From contig JAREIK010002965.1 of assembly GCA_029783825.1 (NCBI GenBank), forward strand, positions 169,156 through 233,155: a stretch of DNA of 64,000 nt, in the 5' to 3' direction. Shown one piece after another: positions 1 to 12,274 of the stretch. The translations under genes and the position numbers were made by a program. The DNA comes from Sapria himalayana. Its lineage: Eukaryota; Streptophyta; Magnoliopsida; Malpighiales; Rafflesiaceae. Under the pieces are notes generated by a model. It was not told the DNA's origin. It saw only the letters and a program-made list of their open reading frames with translations, and searched no databases. How positions within the stretch are numbered: position 1 is the first letter of the stretch; every line of letters starts with the position of its first letter.

Positions 1-1230
1 AAAGATAGATAGATAGATAGTAGATATATATTATATATATAGACATATAGACATATAGATAGACTAATAGATATACATTAGAATACAAAAGATAGATAGA
101 TAGATAGAAGTTAGATAGATAGAAAGATATATAGATAGAATGATAGATAGATAGATAGATCGGTACATAGATAGACAAATATCTAAATAAATAAATAGAT
201 AAACATATTGATTGATAGATAGATAGACAGAAAATAGATAGATAGAGAGATAGATAGATAGATGCGCACATACCATAGACAGATAGATAGACAAATAGAC
301 AATAGTTAGTTAGATAGACCATATAGTTAGATAGTTAGATAGATAGATAGACAGAAAGTTAGTTAGTTAGTTAGATAAAGAAAGATAGACATGTAGATAG
401 ATAGATAGATTGATTCATTGATTGATTGATTGATTGATATATAGACATATTGTTAGATAGATAGATAGATAGCCAAGTAGATAGACACATAGATAGATAG
501 ATAGATAGACAGACAAAGACAAAAAAATAAAAGATAGACTAATAGATAGATAGATAGAAATTGATAGATAAATAGAAAGATAGATAGAAATTGATAGATA
601 AATAGATAGATAGATAGGTAGACACATAGATAGATAGATAGGTCAATATATAGATAGATATATAGATTGATTGATACTCAGATTGCTAGACAAATTGATA
701 GAAAGATCGATAGATATATTAATACACAAATTGATAGATAGAATGATAAACAGATTGAAAGACTTATTATTAGACAGATTAAGAGACAAATACATAGATA
801 GATAGATAGATAGAAGACAGCTAGATAGATAGATTAATAAATAGATAGATAGATACATACATACATATATAGACAGATAGATAGAAAGGTAGGTAGATTA
901 TTAAATAAATAATAGACAATATATAGACATATAGATATATAGATAGATAGATATACAGATAGATTAATAGAAAGAAAAATACATATATAAATTGATAGAA
1001 AGAAAGATAGAATATAGAAAATAGAAAAATAGATAGATTGATACTTAAACAAATAGATAGATTAATAGATTAGCAGATAGTTAGACAGATAGATAGACAG
1101 ATAGACAGATAGACAGATAGACAGATAGATAGATAGATAGATAGACACATAGATAGACAAATAGATAGGCAGATAAATAGACAGAAAGATAGACAGACAC
1201 ATAAATAGATAGATAGATAGAAAAATAGAT
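1..1230. repeat. Degenerate GATA satellite, tract 1
   Basis: Almost every base belongs to a tetranucleotide pattern GATA with frequent GACA, AATA and GATT variants. The tract runs off the left edge and stops abruptly at the CACTA terminus. In the reverse strand it translates as endless S-I-Y-L repeats, which explains the long open frames there; they are not genes. The units are too diverged for a young microsatellite. Confidence 0.95.
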
Positions 1231-1680
1231 CACTATAAGAAAATGTCAGTTTAGCTCGGGAAATTTAGCTAGGAAAAATCCCTAGCTAAATAGCGAGGGA
1301 TTAGCAGGGCTTTGCCAAAGATTTTTGATTTTATATTGAATTAAAAATTAGCGATGGATGAGTGAAGAATTAGTGATGGAATGTCGATAAAAATTGTCGA
1401 TTGAAACTTTTTTTCGCTAATATTATCATAGATTTCCATGTAAAGAAAAGCTGGAAACTTAGCAACGGATTTTGTGATGGAGTATCCCTAGCTAATTAAA
1501 CCGAGAAAAAATTCATCACAAAATAAATATCTGAATTTTTTTTACTATTTTATATTTAATTACAAGCATTTATTTATTAAATTCTATTTTTCACAATATA
1601 TATGCATTTAGCTAGGGATTTTTCCCTAGCTATTTGGGCTCGAGATATTTTTCATTACTAATCTTTAATGATTTAAATTT
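1231..1680. repeat. CACTA left terminus and subterminal repeats
   Basis: The terminal CACTATAAG is followed by scattered copies of TAGCTAGGGA / TCCCTAGCTA and GCGATGGA. A near-perfect palindrome, AGCTAGGGATTTTTCCCTAGCT centre, lies at 1610-1631. In En/Spm such motifs bind the TNPA-type protein. The same block, diverged, recurs at 61119-61560 and reverse-complemented at 56620-57151. Confidence 0.8.
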
Positions 1681-2540
1681 TTTTAATAATTTATTTGTTT
1701 TAATATTTTATTTTATTTTGTATAATAAAGGTCATATGCCATTGTCTATAAATGACCAATCCATTAAAAACATATTCTTCTCGTATAATTATAAAAATAG
1801 GTTATTATAAATAAATAATTTCAAATATATATAAATACAAAAAAAATTATATTAATAAAGACAATAATAACTATTTTAATATTATAAAATTTGTAAAAAA
1901 TCATACTAACATTTTTCTAAAATTTTATTTATAAAATTTAAAAATGTGTATTAAAAACATTAAATAATAATTAATTCTATAATTATAATAATTTTTAAGA
2001 TATTTTAAAAAAATAAATTAACATACATTAAAATTTATACTACTAAAAAGCTAAAATAATTTATTATATAATTAAATAAAAAATATTTACAAAAACATCT
2101 GAAGTAATGAATAAACTAGTAAATATTAACATTTTTTACGTTAAAAAATATAGTTTATTGATTATAGAAAACTTTTAAAAAAATAATTACTAAAAAATTT
2201 GAAATTTTTAAGTATACAAATAATTTCAAAATTTTCATGAACTTTAAAAGAAAATAAATTGATATTTAAAGATAAATACATAGATCTTTACACCTATAGA
2301 AATTAATAAGAATTAAATTATTGAGCAAGATTTTTATTATTAGCTTTTAATATTTCTTCTTTATTAAAATAAAAAAATATAACTTTTTTTAAATAATCTT
2401 CTTACTTTAAGTAATTTTTAGAATTTTTTAAATTATAAATTATATCAAATAATATGAAATTTAAAGTCTTTAAAATTATTTCATATTATATTCATAAAAA
2501 TTAATATGAATTCTAAAAAATTTAAGCATATAAAATTTTT
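1681..2540. other. AT-rich element interior, no gene seen
   Basis: Very AT-rich with no usable open frame. A short stretch around 1730-1800 (GTCATATGCCATTGTCTATA and after) recurs at 61620-61690 and, reverse-complemented, at about 56510-56580. It is therefore a conserved part of this transposon end rather than random filler. Confidence 0.7.
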
Positions 2541-2574
2541 AAGGTGACATCATTGGAAAAGGATAAAATTGGTT

Positions 2575-3240
2575 TCAGTAATTTAAGCATATAAAATGCA
2601 ATTGTTTTCTCTTATTTGCACCATAATACAATTTTTTGTCCATAATATTAATTATCTTGAATTTGGCATGGTATAAGTCATCAAAAATTACCCAATTGGT
2701 TTCCATCATAAGAAATTGTGGTGTGGTTGTCGTGTTTTTAGATATTTTCAACAGTACTAGAGAGATGTCATTGCTCCTCAATTTATCTGCGCGATGCCTA
2801 ATCGATACAGTGGCAGCAAGCCTTTCCATCATCATTTGTTTTGGTATCATCGCATTCATCATTTATATCCTTTGTTTTTCCGCTTTCATTTATCATGCCT
2901 CGGTCATCCATTGAATATTCTAGGATCAAAACCTATAAAATATTGTCATCCGCTTACTATAAAAGTTTTTTTGATGTTCTGATTTAACGTGGAAGCCTAT
3001 GGGTGAGTCAAACAAGGAGAAGGATGCTTCATTGAGTTCGAAAATTTTGTATAGTACACTCTAAAATTCTCTGAAGAATGTCTGTAGTTTAGATCTTTGA
3101 AGTAGAGGATGGAAGCTCATTTCGATTTCGTCGACTGCAATGAGGTTTTCAATGAATTGGGCAGTGTTGTTAAGGTCAGAATCTAACCATAACTTGCTCT
3201 TTCCATCGACATTCATTCTTGTTTATTAACTAAAGAGAAG
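2575..3240 (-). pseudogene. Unrecognised captured coding-like fragment(s)
   Basis: Base composition rises from the AT-rich background. On the reverse strand there is an open stretch of 95 codons (2575-2862) and, further up, a readable stretch at about 3090-3230 (for example VDEIEMSFHPLLQRSKL) ending in a stop. I do not recognise a family. The context between a transposon end and the ASPM fragment suggests another piece of captured host gene, but coding origin is only inferred from composition and readable frames. Confidence 0.3.
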
Positions 3241-3415
3241 TGCTACATTACAACTTTCATTTCCAAGTAGTGGAGTAAATTTTATTATCTACTTCGCAGA
3301 ATATTGATGGAGAGAGGTTGATGATGAAGTCACATTACCATATTATAACAAATGATGGATTGGGGGGCAAACCATCCTAGTTTTTAAAAGTTACGCTAGC
3401 CTATTTTATTATCTA

Positions 3416-4490
3416 CATTATAACCCATCTTGGCTTAGAATCAGTCTATACATGATTTTTGGTGCCGACTGCTTGCTGCCAAAATGGATAATCCAATTCA
3501 AATCAAAAAATTTCTTTCTTGAAAATGATAATCGCAAAATATTTCTTCTCTCATGATTTACTTGCCAAAGCTTATGCATATAACAAGATAGTTGAAAGAT
3601 TGTATCGACCAGGTTACTATGAACAACTAGGCAACATCATATTAAAAAGGTTTTTGCTGCTATTCCTTGTACTCGACAGAGCTAAATCACAAAGCTTCCT
3701 ACCTTTGAACTATGGTATCGATGGACAAGACGGAGGTTCTCCTCCTATTTTTATGGCCCAATCTAGCATCAAGTCTTTCCATCAAGTCATTAATGGTACA
3801 ATAGGAATGATCTGTTGAAAAAAAAAATGCATTTTCTCATGGCATCTATTTGCTAATGGCTGACATTCTTTTTTCAATGTTGTCCTTAGATTTTCTATCA
3901 TCAGATGTAATGCATGGAGAAGGTAATCTTCTTTCACATTTAGTGGCGATTGGGTGCAAACTAACATTTGAGCAGGTATATAATCCATTTGTAACAATAT
4001 TCTGGTACCTATTGCATTATAATTCATGCAACCTATATAGATTATCTGTCAACTTATATCAGTGGCTAATTGTTTAAGAAATAGTAGAGATTTCGTGTTG
4101 AATATGACTTCAAAATGAAAGATTTATTTGATTAACTTCATGATGGGGTGCGACTTTGTCGTGCATTGCAGCTCATAACTAATAATCCATCTATTCTTTT
4201 GGTTCGTTGTTTCCTCCACTCATGTTACCCCAGGTAAAAAATAAACTTAAAGTCTCACCCATGAGTCAATTGTGCTGCCGAAAATTGTGGCTCCATCAAA
4301 ATTCAAGAAAAAATTGGCTAATTGCAGTGGTGCCTTGTAATATTTAAAGCAATCTAGTGCACAATTGTGTGATGAAGAAAGAATTACAATTGTAGAAGAT
4401 GACATAGTTGGTGGGGATAAAGATGACTATTTCATACTCTGGAATATATTTGTTCACTTGCAAGTTTGTTTACCTAAACCTGAAACACTT
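3416..4490 (+). pseudogene. ASPM-like spindle protein fragment (calponin-homology region)
   Basis: Broken frames resemble the conserved middle of plant ASPM (abnormal spindle) proteins: YNPSWLRISLYMIFGADCLL at 3418-3480, LLAKAYAYNKIVERLYRPGY then ILKRFLLLFLVLDRAKSQS at 3558-3700, YGIDGQDGGSP at 3712-3745, SSDVMHGEGNLLSHLV near 3900-3950, VEYDFKMKDLFD with LHDGVRLCRALQLI near 4096-4175, and DDIVGGDKDDYFILWNIFVHLQ near 4400-4465. ASPM binds microtubule minus ends at spindle poles; this part includes a calponin-homology domain. A GT...AG intron is kept between about 3795 and 3890 and another follows 3975, so the piece was copied as genomic DNA. Frameshifts before 3520 and stops near 4130 make it non-functional. 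The N-terminus, IQ repeats and C-terminus are absent. Confidence 0.8.
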
Positions 4491-4956
4491 TATTTCTGTT
4501 ATAAAAAGTTTGCTTTCTTTGATGCACAGTTCATGTGGACCATTTCTATTAGAGGATCAAAAATGCTGAAAAGAGCACCTGATTTTCTTTTTATCAGATG
4601 TGCATTGAATTCACATCACTTTTTTAGAAATATTCAATTACTATACAAATAGTGGAATATGTAACTTTGAATGTTGTTCCAATGCTTTGAAGGTTGGATG
4701 GTGAATGAAATTGATGGTTTTGGAAAACAAAATTTGGTTAACATCAATTTTATTATTTATATGGGTAGAGAAGATAGTCAATTGTGCCAGTTCTTTCATC
4801 TTTAATCAAAGCATGTATCATCTTTTATAGAGCGGAAAAATTTTTACTATATTAGTGAAATATACTACCATAATAACAAACTAGGTTTTCTTGTTGGTGT
4901 TGTTTTTGTTGTTCCTCATACCTAATCAGAGATATTATGAGATGAACATGGAAGTT
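4491..4956. other. Spacer between captured fragments, nothing recognised
   Basis: A frame stays open to 4652 downstream of the ASPM piece without matching that family, then stops become frequent. The segment just before the apyrase exon may be its 5' flank. The junction between the two captured loci must lie here, but I cannot place it. Confidence 0.5.
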
Positions 4957-5770
4957 GAAGAGATATGCCATTGTTTTTGATGCCGGAAGCTCGGGGAGTA
5001 GAGCACATGTGTTTTGTTTTGATCATAACATGGATCTCATTCCTATAGGCAATAGTCTTGAACTGTTTGTCCAGGTAATTTTTCACTCTCATCTTTGATT
5101 CTATTTATGTATACAGTTGTTAAATTATTTTTGTTTTACATCTCTCCTCCATGCCTTTTTAAACTGCTACCTAACTTTGTTTAGTATTTCTGTTAAAACT
5201 AAACCACTCTGAATTGTTCATGACAATGTGTAACAAGAACATATCAATTAGTTCATTTATGATATATATCATATTATTTTAATGTCAGCTCCTAATTTTT
5301 GTCTCAGTTCTTGTTATAGATTAAGATGGGGTTGAGTGCATATGCCAAGGATTCACATGCTGCTGCAAATTTACTTGTTTCTCTTCTTGATAAAGCTGTA
5401 GGTGTTGTGGCCTTGGAACTGCAACCGAAGACCCCAGTTAGAGTTGGGGTGGGTAAATTCTACTTTTTTTTGGATGTCATTTATTTGATTTTGTTATTTA
5501 CTATGTTGTGCATTTTAATTTTCATGTAGGTTACTGCATGATTGAGAGCTCTAGAAGGTGATACATCTAGCAACATTTTGCAAGAAGTAAGCATTCATTT
5601 GTGTTTTGTTTATTTCTTACATGGAGTGTATATTTTCTTTTTGTCAATATTTGCTTATTTGATTCCCTTTGATCAAGGTTAGAGATCTCTTGAGAGAGAG
5701 AAGCATGCTAAAGTATGAGATACATGGTGTCATAATAAAGGATGGTTCTCAAGAAGGTTCTTATCAATGG
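4957..5770 (+). pseudogene. Apyrase (GDA1/CD39 nucleoside triphosphate diphosphatase) fragment, four exons
   Basis: Four exons in the correct order match plant apyrases, which hydrolyse NTP and NDP to NMP. Exon a (4961-5074) contains [20 protein letters not shown], including apyrase conserved region 1 (DAGSSGSR). Exon b (5320-5448) reads [20 protein letters not shown] then KTPVRVG. Exon c (5530-5587) reads VTA-stop-LRALEGDTSSNILQE. Exon d (5678-5766) reads [17 protein letters not shown] then [10 protein letters not shown], near conserved region 3. The introns between them start GT and end AG. A TGA replaces the usual glycine codon at about 5539, and the frame before exon a is shifted. The N-terminal membrane anchor and the C-terminal half are missing. 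This is a DNA-level capture of a gene fragment, not a working gene. Confidence 0.85.
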
Positions 5771-7680
5771 ACATGTCCATTAAGCACTTAAACTCTTATT
5801 AAATTGCTATTTATAAGAATATGTCAATATGATAATATAATTCTTTTGTGCTCTGGATGAAAATGTAGCGTAGCCTTTTGAAGGCCAAAGGAACAAGGCC
5901 ACTTAATTGAACTTGGTAATACACAAAACTAACTGGGTAAGATTTTGTGTAAGGCATTTACATCAGCATTATTAATAAAAGTAGTGTACACCTCATGGGT
6001 GTGAATAGACTTAAAAGTTTAATGGAACTTCTTTTCCTAGTGTTCTTTTGAGGGACAAAAACTGGGTGCCATATCATCAAAATATTTAAAATTTTAACCT
6101 GCTAAGGTAAGACTGTCATTAGAGGTGGAAAATATGTTGAGCAGTCTAGCAGCACGGCCATTTTGCATGGGTTGTGCCGATCTTGGAGGGAAGCCCCCTA
6201 TGGCGCAATATCATGCAACACGACATTATCCAAATCACCAACCTGCCCTGGTCAAATTTGTCCTGGTTGAAAAATTGTGTTCAGGTCTTTCTCGAGTGCT
6301 ACCGATCAGGTTGAAACTCTCAACCTGATCTCATGTGCCAAGTTTATTTTTAAACTACTAATGCAATGGGTTGGGTCGAGCTGGACTCCCAATTCAAGCT
6401 CGACATGTGATCTCATGCACTATATTCTTTTTTATAAATGATGAGTGTCTAAACGTGCCAGATGGATGCATCATCTGGGATTGTTGGCGTGTCACAACCT
6501 ATAGTCATTTTAGATTATTAATTAATGAATTAAATTTCGACACAATAGCTATTCTAGCCATTACTTAACCATCGACAATCAGTTGTTTAGATTCTATCAA
6601 GTCCAAATCCAACATTAAAAAATTAATTTTAAAAATTCAATTATTTTTATAAGTAGATAAAAAATTTATATTTTTTTTTATATTCTATTTTTCTTTGTAT
6701 GATTATCTATGATTTTCAACATCGAAAGTTAAAATAAAATTTATTTTTTTATTTTTTTTATTCTTTTTTTTATTTTTACTATTTTATTTTTATAATATTA
6801 CATATTTTAAAGTATGTAAATTATAATTTTATATAAATTTCTAATATATCAGTGATGTTGTCCAATGAACAATGAAATAATGAAAATGTTGTGATGAAGA
6901 TTTAATTTTGTAAGGAACATTATATGTATTTTTTTATTTTACTTTGATATAAGAGAGTATAATGAAATACTAAGATATTTTTCTTCTAATTTATATACAT
7001 GTTTATTCCTTCTAATAAAATAGATCGTAGTAAATTAAATAACAATAAAATTTATATTTTAGATAATTTTAATTTAGATAATAATAACCAAACTCAAAGG
7101 TCCGTTTCTAATTTGAATCTTAAGTATCCCCATGTACAAAAAAATTTTAGGTTTAATAAATGAATTTTTGTAGTACGCCTTATTTTAATATAATTAAAAA
7201 TAAAAATATTAGAGGATTCTAAGAAAATAATGCTCAATGTAGATAAACACAAAATTTATATAAATATTACAAAAATAAATATATTAGAAGTAGTAGGCAT
7301 GAGTAATATTTTAAAGAAGCTGTGGAAGTGATGAAGCTTGTTCTCTTCACTAATTAAAGTTTCAAAAAGTAAAGTCTCTTGTAATTTGATTAGAAATGAT
7401 GTGGTTGAATCAGGCAGGACCACCAGATAATTTAGTGTGAGAATAATCTTGTATGCTTGTTCTGTTTAAGTTTTCATAGGGGTGTATATTACTGCATTAG
7501 AGTTTTATGAGCTGGATAAGATGATTTACGACCTCAAATACAAGAAAGAGGCAAGTAGTTAAATTCTCTGTGAGCTTGTAATAGGTTCGGCACAACATTA
7601 AGCTGTGAAAGTTTTTGTTTTTATTTTGTTTTGTCTTTTGTTTTTAATTTGATTTGGTTGCTTGGATTGGGAATAGACCT
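5771..7680. other. Element interior, no recognisable gene
   Basis: 5771-6120 may be trailing apyrase intron. 6125-6570 is less AT-rich, with two open frames of 65-67 codons that resemble nothing I know; words such as GGGTTGGGTCGAGCTGG suggest an old repeat. 6600-7300 is AT-rich without frames. 7380-7560 has a short readable stretch (ALEFYELDKMIYDLKYKKE at about 7493-7550) of unknown origin. Confidence 0.5.
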
Positions 7681-7689
7681 TTGATTCTT

Positions 7690-8112
7690 GTTTAGAGAAG
7701 ATGTTAGGAGCTGCTCTCAAGGACTTGTACAAGATGCTCGTGAATGAGCATCATGTAGCCTCAATCTCCGATTACAACCATATATATGTATATATATACT
7801 ACAGTATTATATATGTAACTAGTGAAATACTAGTATATATGTACATATATACTGTAGTGTTATATATTTATCAAAACATAATCTCATTTATTTATTTATT
7901 TTGATTTGATTGATTGTTTAATTTTCGTACAGATATGGTACCGCAATGTTCCGCATACAAAGCTTGCAGAAGTGGATGGATATCATAATTGGGTTAAAGT
8001 TACAGGCGAATATCTTAATTTTCTTGGTGGTGGCACTCAATTCAAAAATGGAGCTCTGCACTACATTGACTTCATCAATGAGTTCGTTCTTTCCCTAATT
8101 GTAGAAACATAG
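7690..8112 (+). pseudogene. QUA2/PMT-type methyltransferase exon fragment
   Basis: After an acceptor (CGTACAG, ending 7932) an exon reads IWYRNVPHTKLAEVDGYHNW then VKVTGEYLNFLGGGTQFKNG and ALHYIDFINEF, stopping at 8112. It closely resembles the segment before the SAM-binding domain in plant PMT/QUA2 family putative methyltransferases (Golgi type II proteins linked to pectin methylation). In intact members the SAM motif follows soon after FI(Q/E); here the sequence diverges and stops, so the catalytic domain is absent. Upstream, 7701-7770 encodes KMLGAALKDLYKMLVNEHHV, which I cannot assign and which need not be the same gene. The intron between carries TATATGTACATATATACTGT-type repeats that recur elsewhere in the window. 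Confidence 0.7.
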
Positions 8113-8734
8113 AGATCTATTGCATCAAATATCACATATTGAGGCTACTTTTAAGGGTACTCTTTTTTTGTGTGTGATGTTTGTTCATTATATGAATTAC
8201 TTTCATTTGAAGACCTGCTTTTCTAATAATCCAATATATTGATATTTTTAGGAATGGAACTAAATATAGGTAACCAGTGGATAAATTGAAAGAAATAAAA
8301 AACAAAAAAATAAAAATAAAAAATAAAAAATAAAAAATAAAAAAATAATAATATAAAATAATAAAAAAATAAAAAAATAAAAAAAATAAAAAAAATAAAA
8401 AAAATAAAAAAAAATAAAAAAAATAAAAACAAAAAAAAAACAAAAAAAATTAAAAAAAAATAAAAAACTAGTGGATAAATGGACTTGTTATTTTTGATTT
8501 TATTTTGATTGTTTGTTTAATTTTTATGGTTTATATTTGAAAAGAAATGAATTGTGACACTGATATTGTTGCAAAAAATTAACAAATGAGTTTTTTTTCC
8601 TAGTACAACAAGAATAGTGCTTTTCCTTTAGCTTTGGATGCTTATTTTTATGCTTCATTTTATTATCATCATGTTTTATTTTTTAATTATTGAATGAATT
8701 CCTCAAAGGATGATGCTTTTGATAATGTGTTTCT
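8113..8734. repeat. A-rich low-complexity tract (8285-8470) in non-coding sequence
   Basis: The + strand is a run of A interrupted by single T and C in the pattern A(4-9)T, giving artefactual Phe/Tyr-rich frames on the reverse strand. Flanking bases show no gene. It may be an expanded poly(A)-like tail, but no retroelement body was seen beside it. Confidence 0.8.
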
Positions 8735-9020
8735 AGATATGCAAGTTAAAGGAAACTCTATCAAGTAGTGAATACCAGATCATTAATGAATGTGTAGTTT
8801 ATAACATTTCAGAGGTGCCTAATGTCATTCCTCTATTGCACTATGATTTTATGATATCTAATGTTTTGGAATCTGTGATTTCTATTGATCTCGTTGGCAA
8901 TGAATCTGATGTTATGGCTAGGGAGCTCTAGGTTTCTCTTAATGTTATTGTGGTCATCAATCTAGTTAAGCTGAGTTTATTCACTAGGGTTGCAAGAGAA
9001 TCTTCCCTGGCCACATCATA
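8735..9020 (+). pseudogene. Possible VPS13-like lipid-transfer protein fragment
   Basis: The + strand reads KLKETLSSSEYQIINECVVY, then VPNVIPLLHYDFMISNVLES, then VSLNVIVVINLVKLSLFTRV and ARESSLATS, with one stop (TAG at about 8929). The pattern resembles the plant VPS13 segment where an INLVELSL-like motif is followed by a conserved R-x-A-S/P-LA block. VPS13 proteins move lipids at membrane contact sites. The assignment is from memory of the family and is tentative. Frame breaks and small size show it is a remnant. Confidence 0.4.
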
Positions 9021-9700
9021 GGTATAGGTTACTTAATTGACTATTTTTTTTCTAAGTGATGTAAGCATATTATTATTCTTCATTGTGCTCAATTTGGAAT
9101 GGGTATTAGTTCCATACATTAGTTTATGTAATATTGCTCCATGTTTAATACATCAATCATTCTAAGATTTTCTATGTTGGACAAATAATAAGATTGAGTT
9201 TTAATAGTTATTGTTCCAAATAATTCCATTTATAATTTTTTGAAAATAATTCCACTATATAAACTTTGGTGAATTGAGTAATAATAGATATAGTATGAAA
9301 AAATTGAAGAATCCTAATAACAAGAGTTTTCAGTATTATATATATACATAGTCGAATATACTTTTGTATATACATGCATTTATATATTATGAAATGTATA
9401 TTTTTCTGTATATGTAACTATACATATATGCTGATGTATGTATGTACACACATGCACATATATATTGTGTGTGTGTGTGTGTACATATATATTGTAGTTA
9501 ATACATAAGGTATAAGTTGTATTGCATAACTTTCGAGAACAAAATATTTTTTACTGCAAAAAATATGTACATATATATTGTATTTTTATATATGTAACTA
9601 GTGAAATGCTAGTATATATGTACATATATATAGCAGTATTTTATATTTATCAAAATAGAACCTTATTTATTTATTTATTTATTTTGATTTGATTGACTAG
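9021..9700. other. Non-coding interior with TA and TG microsatellites
   Basis: No coding signal. 9330-9520 has TATATACATA-type tracts and a short (TG)n at about 9467-9482. 9540-9700 begins the duplicated block described above. Confidence 0.6.
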
Positions 9701-10090
9701 TTTAATTTTTGTATGGATATTGTACTGCATTGTTCCCAATATGAAGCTTTTAAAAGTAAAAGGATTTTTCACTTGATACGATGCGGCGTGACTAGGACAG
9801 CTTTGTCACGGCAGAAAGATGGTGACCAAAGTAGCGAAGGAAAACAAAACAAAGTCAATTTCATGGACAGATTATACTTTATGCACTATCATTAGATACA
9901 TTGATAAAGAAGATGTAATGAAATTTTATTATGTTTTTGTTTTAACTATGTAACATACTGTATCAGAATTATTTAATAACAAATTTTATTTTTTGTTAAT
10001 TAAAATTATTGGTTTATAGTTTATGTTTTTATTCAATTTAATATAAAAATTTAAAATTATGTAATTAAATTTTTTGTAAAAAAAATAAAA
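9701..10090 (+). repeat. Conserved inner segment next to the B-type end
   Basis: The stretch from GATATTGTACTGCATTGTTC through ATTATACTTTATGCACTATC to the AT-rich part before the terminus recurs, diverged and reverse-complemented, at 29740-29890, 35280-35580, 36360-36560 and 37000-37220. A 60-codon frame (9713-9895) covers it; its first codons echo the methyltransferase exon and the rest has no known match. It is best treated as part of the transposon family's B-side sequence. Confidence 0.6.
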
Positions 10091-10386
10091 TAGTGAAACT
10101 AGTTTTCGAATTAAAATAGCTAGAGATTTTTCCCTTGTTAATTTAGCTAGGGACTTTTTTGTAAATATTAATTATGATAAAAATCAGCAAGGGAAGAAAA
10201 AATTTAATAGGAAATTTTTTTTCATTAAAATATTAGCTAGGGAATTTTTCTATCATTAATTTTTTATGACGAGTGCTTTAGCTTGGGAAATTTCCATCAT
10301 TAATCCGTCGTTCTACTATTTTAGCAATGAAAGATCCCATATAGCAATGGATTTTTCACTAGCTATTTGAGATTTTTCTTGTAATG
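10091..10386. repeat. CACTA right terminus (B-type) and subterminal repeats
   Basis: Copies of TTAGCTAGGGA, GACGAGTGCTTTAGCTTGGG and TCCATCATTAATCCGTCG precede the terminal TTTTTCTTGTAATG. The same order is found at 22753-23132 and, reversed, at 29416-29650 and 34799-35250, which identifies B-type ends. The expected terminal TAGTG is TAATG here. Confidence 0.75.
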
Positions 10387-12229
10387 GTAAATAGACAGAC
10401 AGATAGATAAAGAGATGGATAATATAGATAAATATACATAAAGATAGATAGACATATACACATATAGCTAGAAATACAAATAAATAGCTAGACAAATAGA
10501 TAGATATATAGATATAGAAATGATCAATAAAGAGATAAACATTTATACACATTGACAAATTGAGATATAGAGAGATAGAAAGATATATAGATAGATAGAT
10601 ATACAGATAGATTGATAGATTGACCTATAGACTTATAGATAGATAGACACACAGATAAATAGTTAGATAGATAGATATATAAATAGAGAAAGAGATAGAT
10701 AGATAGACAAATAGATAGAAAGATAGATAAATAGGTAGACAGATAGACACATAGATAGATAAAAAGATAGACATATAGACAAATAGACTGATAAAGCAAT
10801 AGATAGATAAACAAATAGATTTAAGAACAAATAGAGAGATAGACAGATATAGATAGAAAGATAGACAAATAGATTTAAGAACAAATAGATAGATAGACAG
10901 ATATAGATAGAAAGATAGACAAATAGATAGAAACATAGAGTGAAAAATAAATAAATAAAAATATAGATATATCGACAAATAAACAGATGGTTAGATAGAT
11001 AGATAGGCAGACATAAAGATAAATACATGGATATACATATTTAAAAATAGATAGATAGATAGATAAATAAACAAAGTGACAGACAAATAGATAGATAGAG
11101 AGATGTAAGATAGAAAGAAAGAAATATAGACAAATAGAAAGATAAGTAGAAACATATATAGATAGATAAATAGATAGAAAGATAGATAGATATATAGATA
11201 GATAGATAGATAAATATTTAAATAGACAGATAGATAGATAAAAAGATATAAAGATAGAGAAATAGATACATAGACAAGTAGATAAACAGATAAATAAATA
11301 GATAGACTTAAAGATAGATAAATAGATAGTTTGATAAATATATAAAGAGATAGAAAGATAGACTGATAGCTAGATAAATAGATAGATAGACATAAAGACA
11401 GAATTATAGACAGATATACAAATAGATAAATAGATAGATAGATAGATAAATTGACTAATAGAAAGATACACAAATATATAAGGAGAAAGATAGAAAGATA
11501 GATTGATAAATAAATAAAGATAGATAAATTGATAATTAAATAGAGATAGATGGAGAGAGTTAGACAAATATAAATCTAAATATATAGACAAATAGATTTA
11601 TAGGCAGAAAGATAAATAGATAGATACACAAATAGAAAGATAGACATATAAGATAGATAATTAGATAGACAGATAAATAGATAGATATATTGATAAAATG
11701 AAAAATAGCCAAATATATAGATAATCAAAAAGACATATATACAAATAGATAGAAAGGCCAATAGATAGATAGATAGATATACAAATAAACATATATATAG
11801 ATAGATAGACAATAGATAAATAGACAAATAGCCATATAGACCAATATACATATACATAGAAAGATATATAGATAGATAGATTGATTGATGGATAGAGAGA
11901 TAGACAGAAACACATATAGATAGAAAGGAAGATAGTTAGATAGATAGATAGAAAGGAAGATTGATATATTGATAGATAGACATATATATATAGATAGACA
12001 ATAATACTTATAAAGATATAGACATTTCAACAGATACACACATAGAGATATGGAGATATCGGTAGAGAGATAGATATATAGATAGACAAAGAGAAGGATA
12101 TATTGATAGAGTGATAGATAGACACATAGATAGATAGATAGATATATAGATAAAATGTTAGATAGAGAGATAGACTAATAAACTATTAGACTAATAGATA
12201 GATAAATAGATTGATAGACATATATATAA

Positions 12230-12274
<45 letters not shown>

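Larger units (their letters stand above)
7770..9760 (+). repeat. Internal direct duplication in element 1 (7770-7970 and 9570-9760)
   Basis: Two blocks about 1.8 kb apart share the same sequence: TA-rich motifs with TAACTAGTGAAAT.CTAGTAT, then a TTTATTTATTTATTTTGATT stretch, then the start of the methyltransferase exon (ATATGGTACCGC versus ATATTGTACTGC). The first copy continues in the methyltransferase frame. The second switches into the sequence seen next to B-type ends. Reverse-complemented relatives lie at 35560-35830 and 37260-37480. Confidence 0.7.
1231..10386 (+). mobile_element. CACTA-type element 1 with captured host gene fragments
   Basis: The left terminus reads CACTATAAGAAAATG, close to the plant CACTA consensus. 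The right terminus, read inward on the reverse strand, is CATTACAAGAAAAATC. Both ends carry subterminal copies of a TTAGCTAGGGA-type motif in both orientations, as in En/Spm elements. GATA satellite lies on both outer sides, so the element appears inserted into the array. The three bases outside the ends (GAT left, GTA right) do not match, so a clean 3-bp target duplication is not seen. No transposase is present; the interior holds pieces of at least three unrelated genes, several with introns. It is therefore non-autonomous and resembles a gene-capturing Pack-CACTA. Confidence 0.75.

Noticed and set aside
64..1052. Several 70-76 codon frames rich in Ser, Ile, Tyr and Leu
   Set aside because: They are the reverse-strand reading of GATA repeats (12-nt period giving S-I-Y-L) and have no other protein feature.
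8132..8443. 103-codon Phe/Tyr-rich reverse frame
   Set aside because: Artefact of an A-rich low-complexity run.
1228..10389. Perfect 3-bp target-site duplication for element 1
   Set aside because: The flanking triplets read GAT and GTA and do not match, so I did not claim a target duplication.
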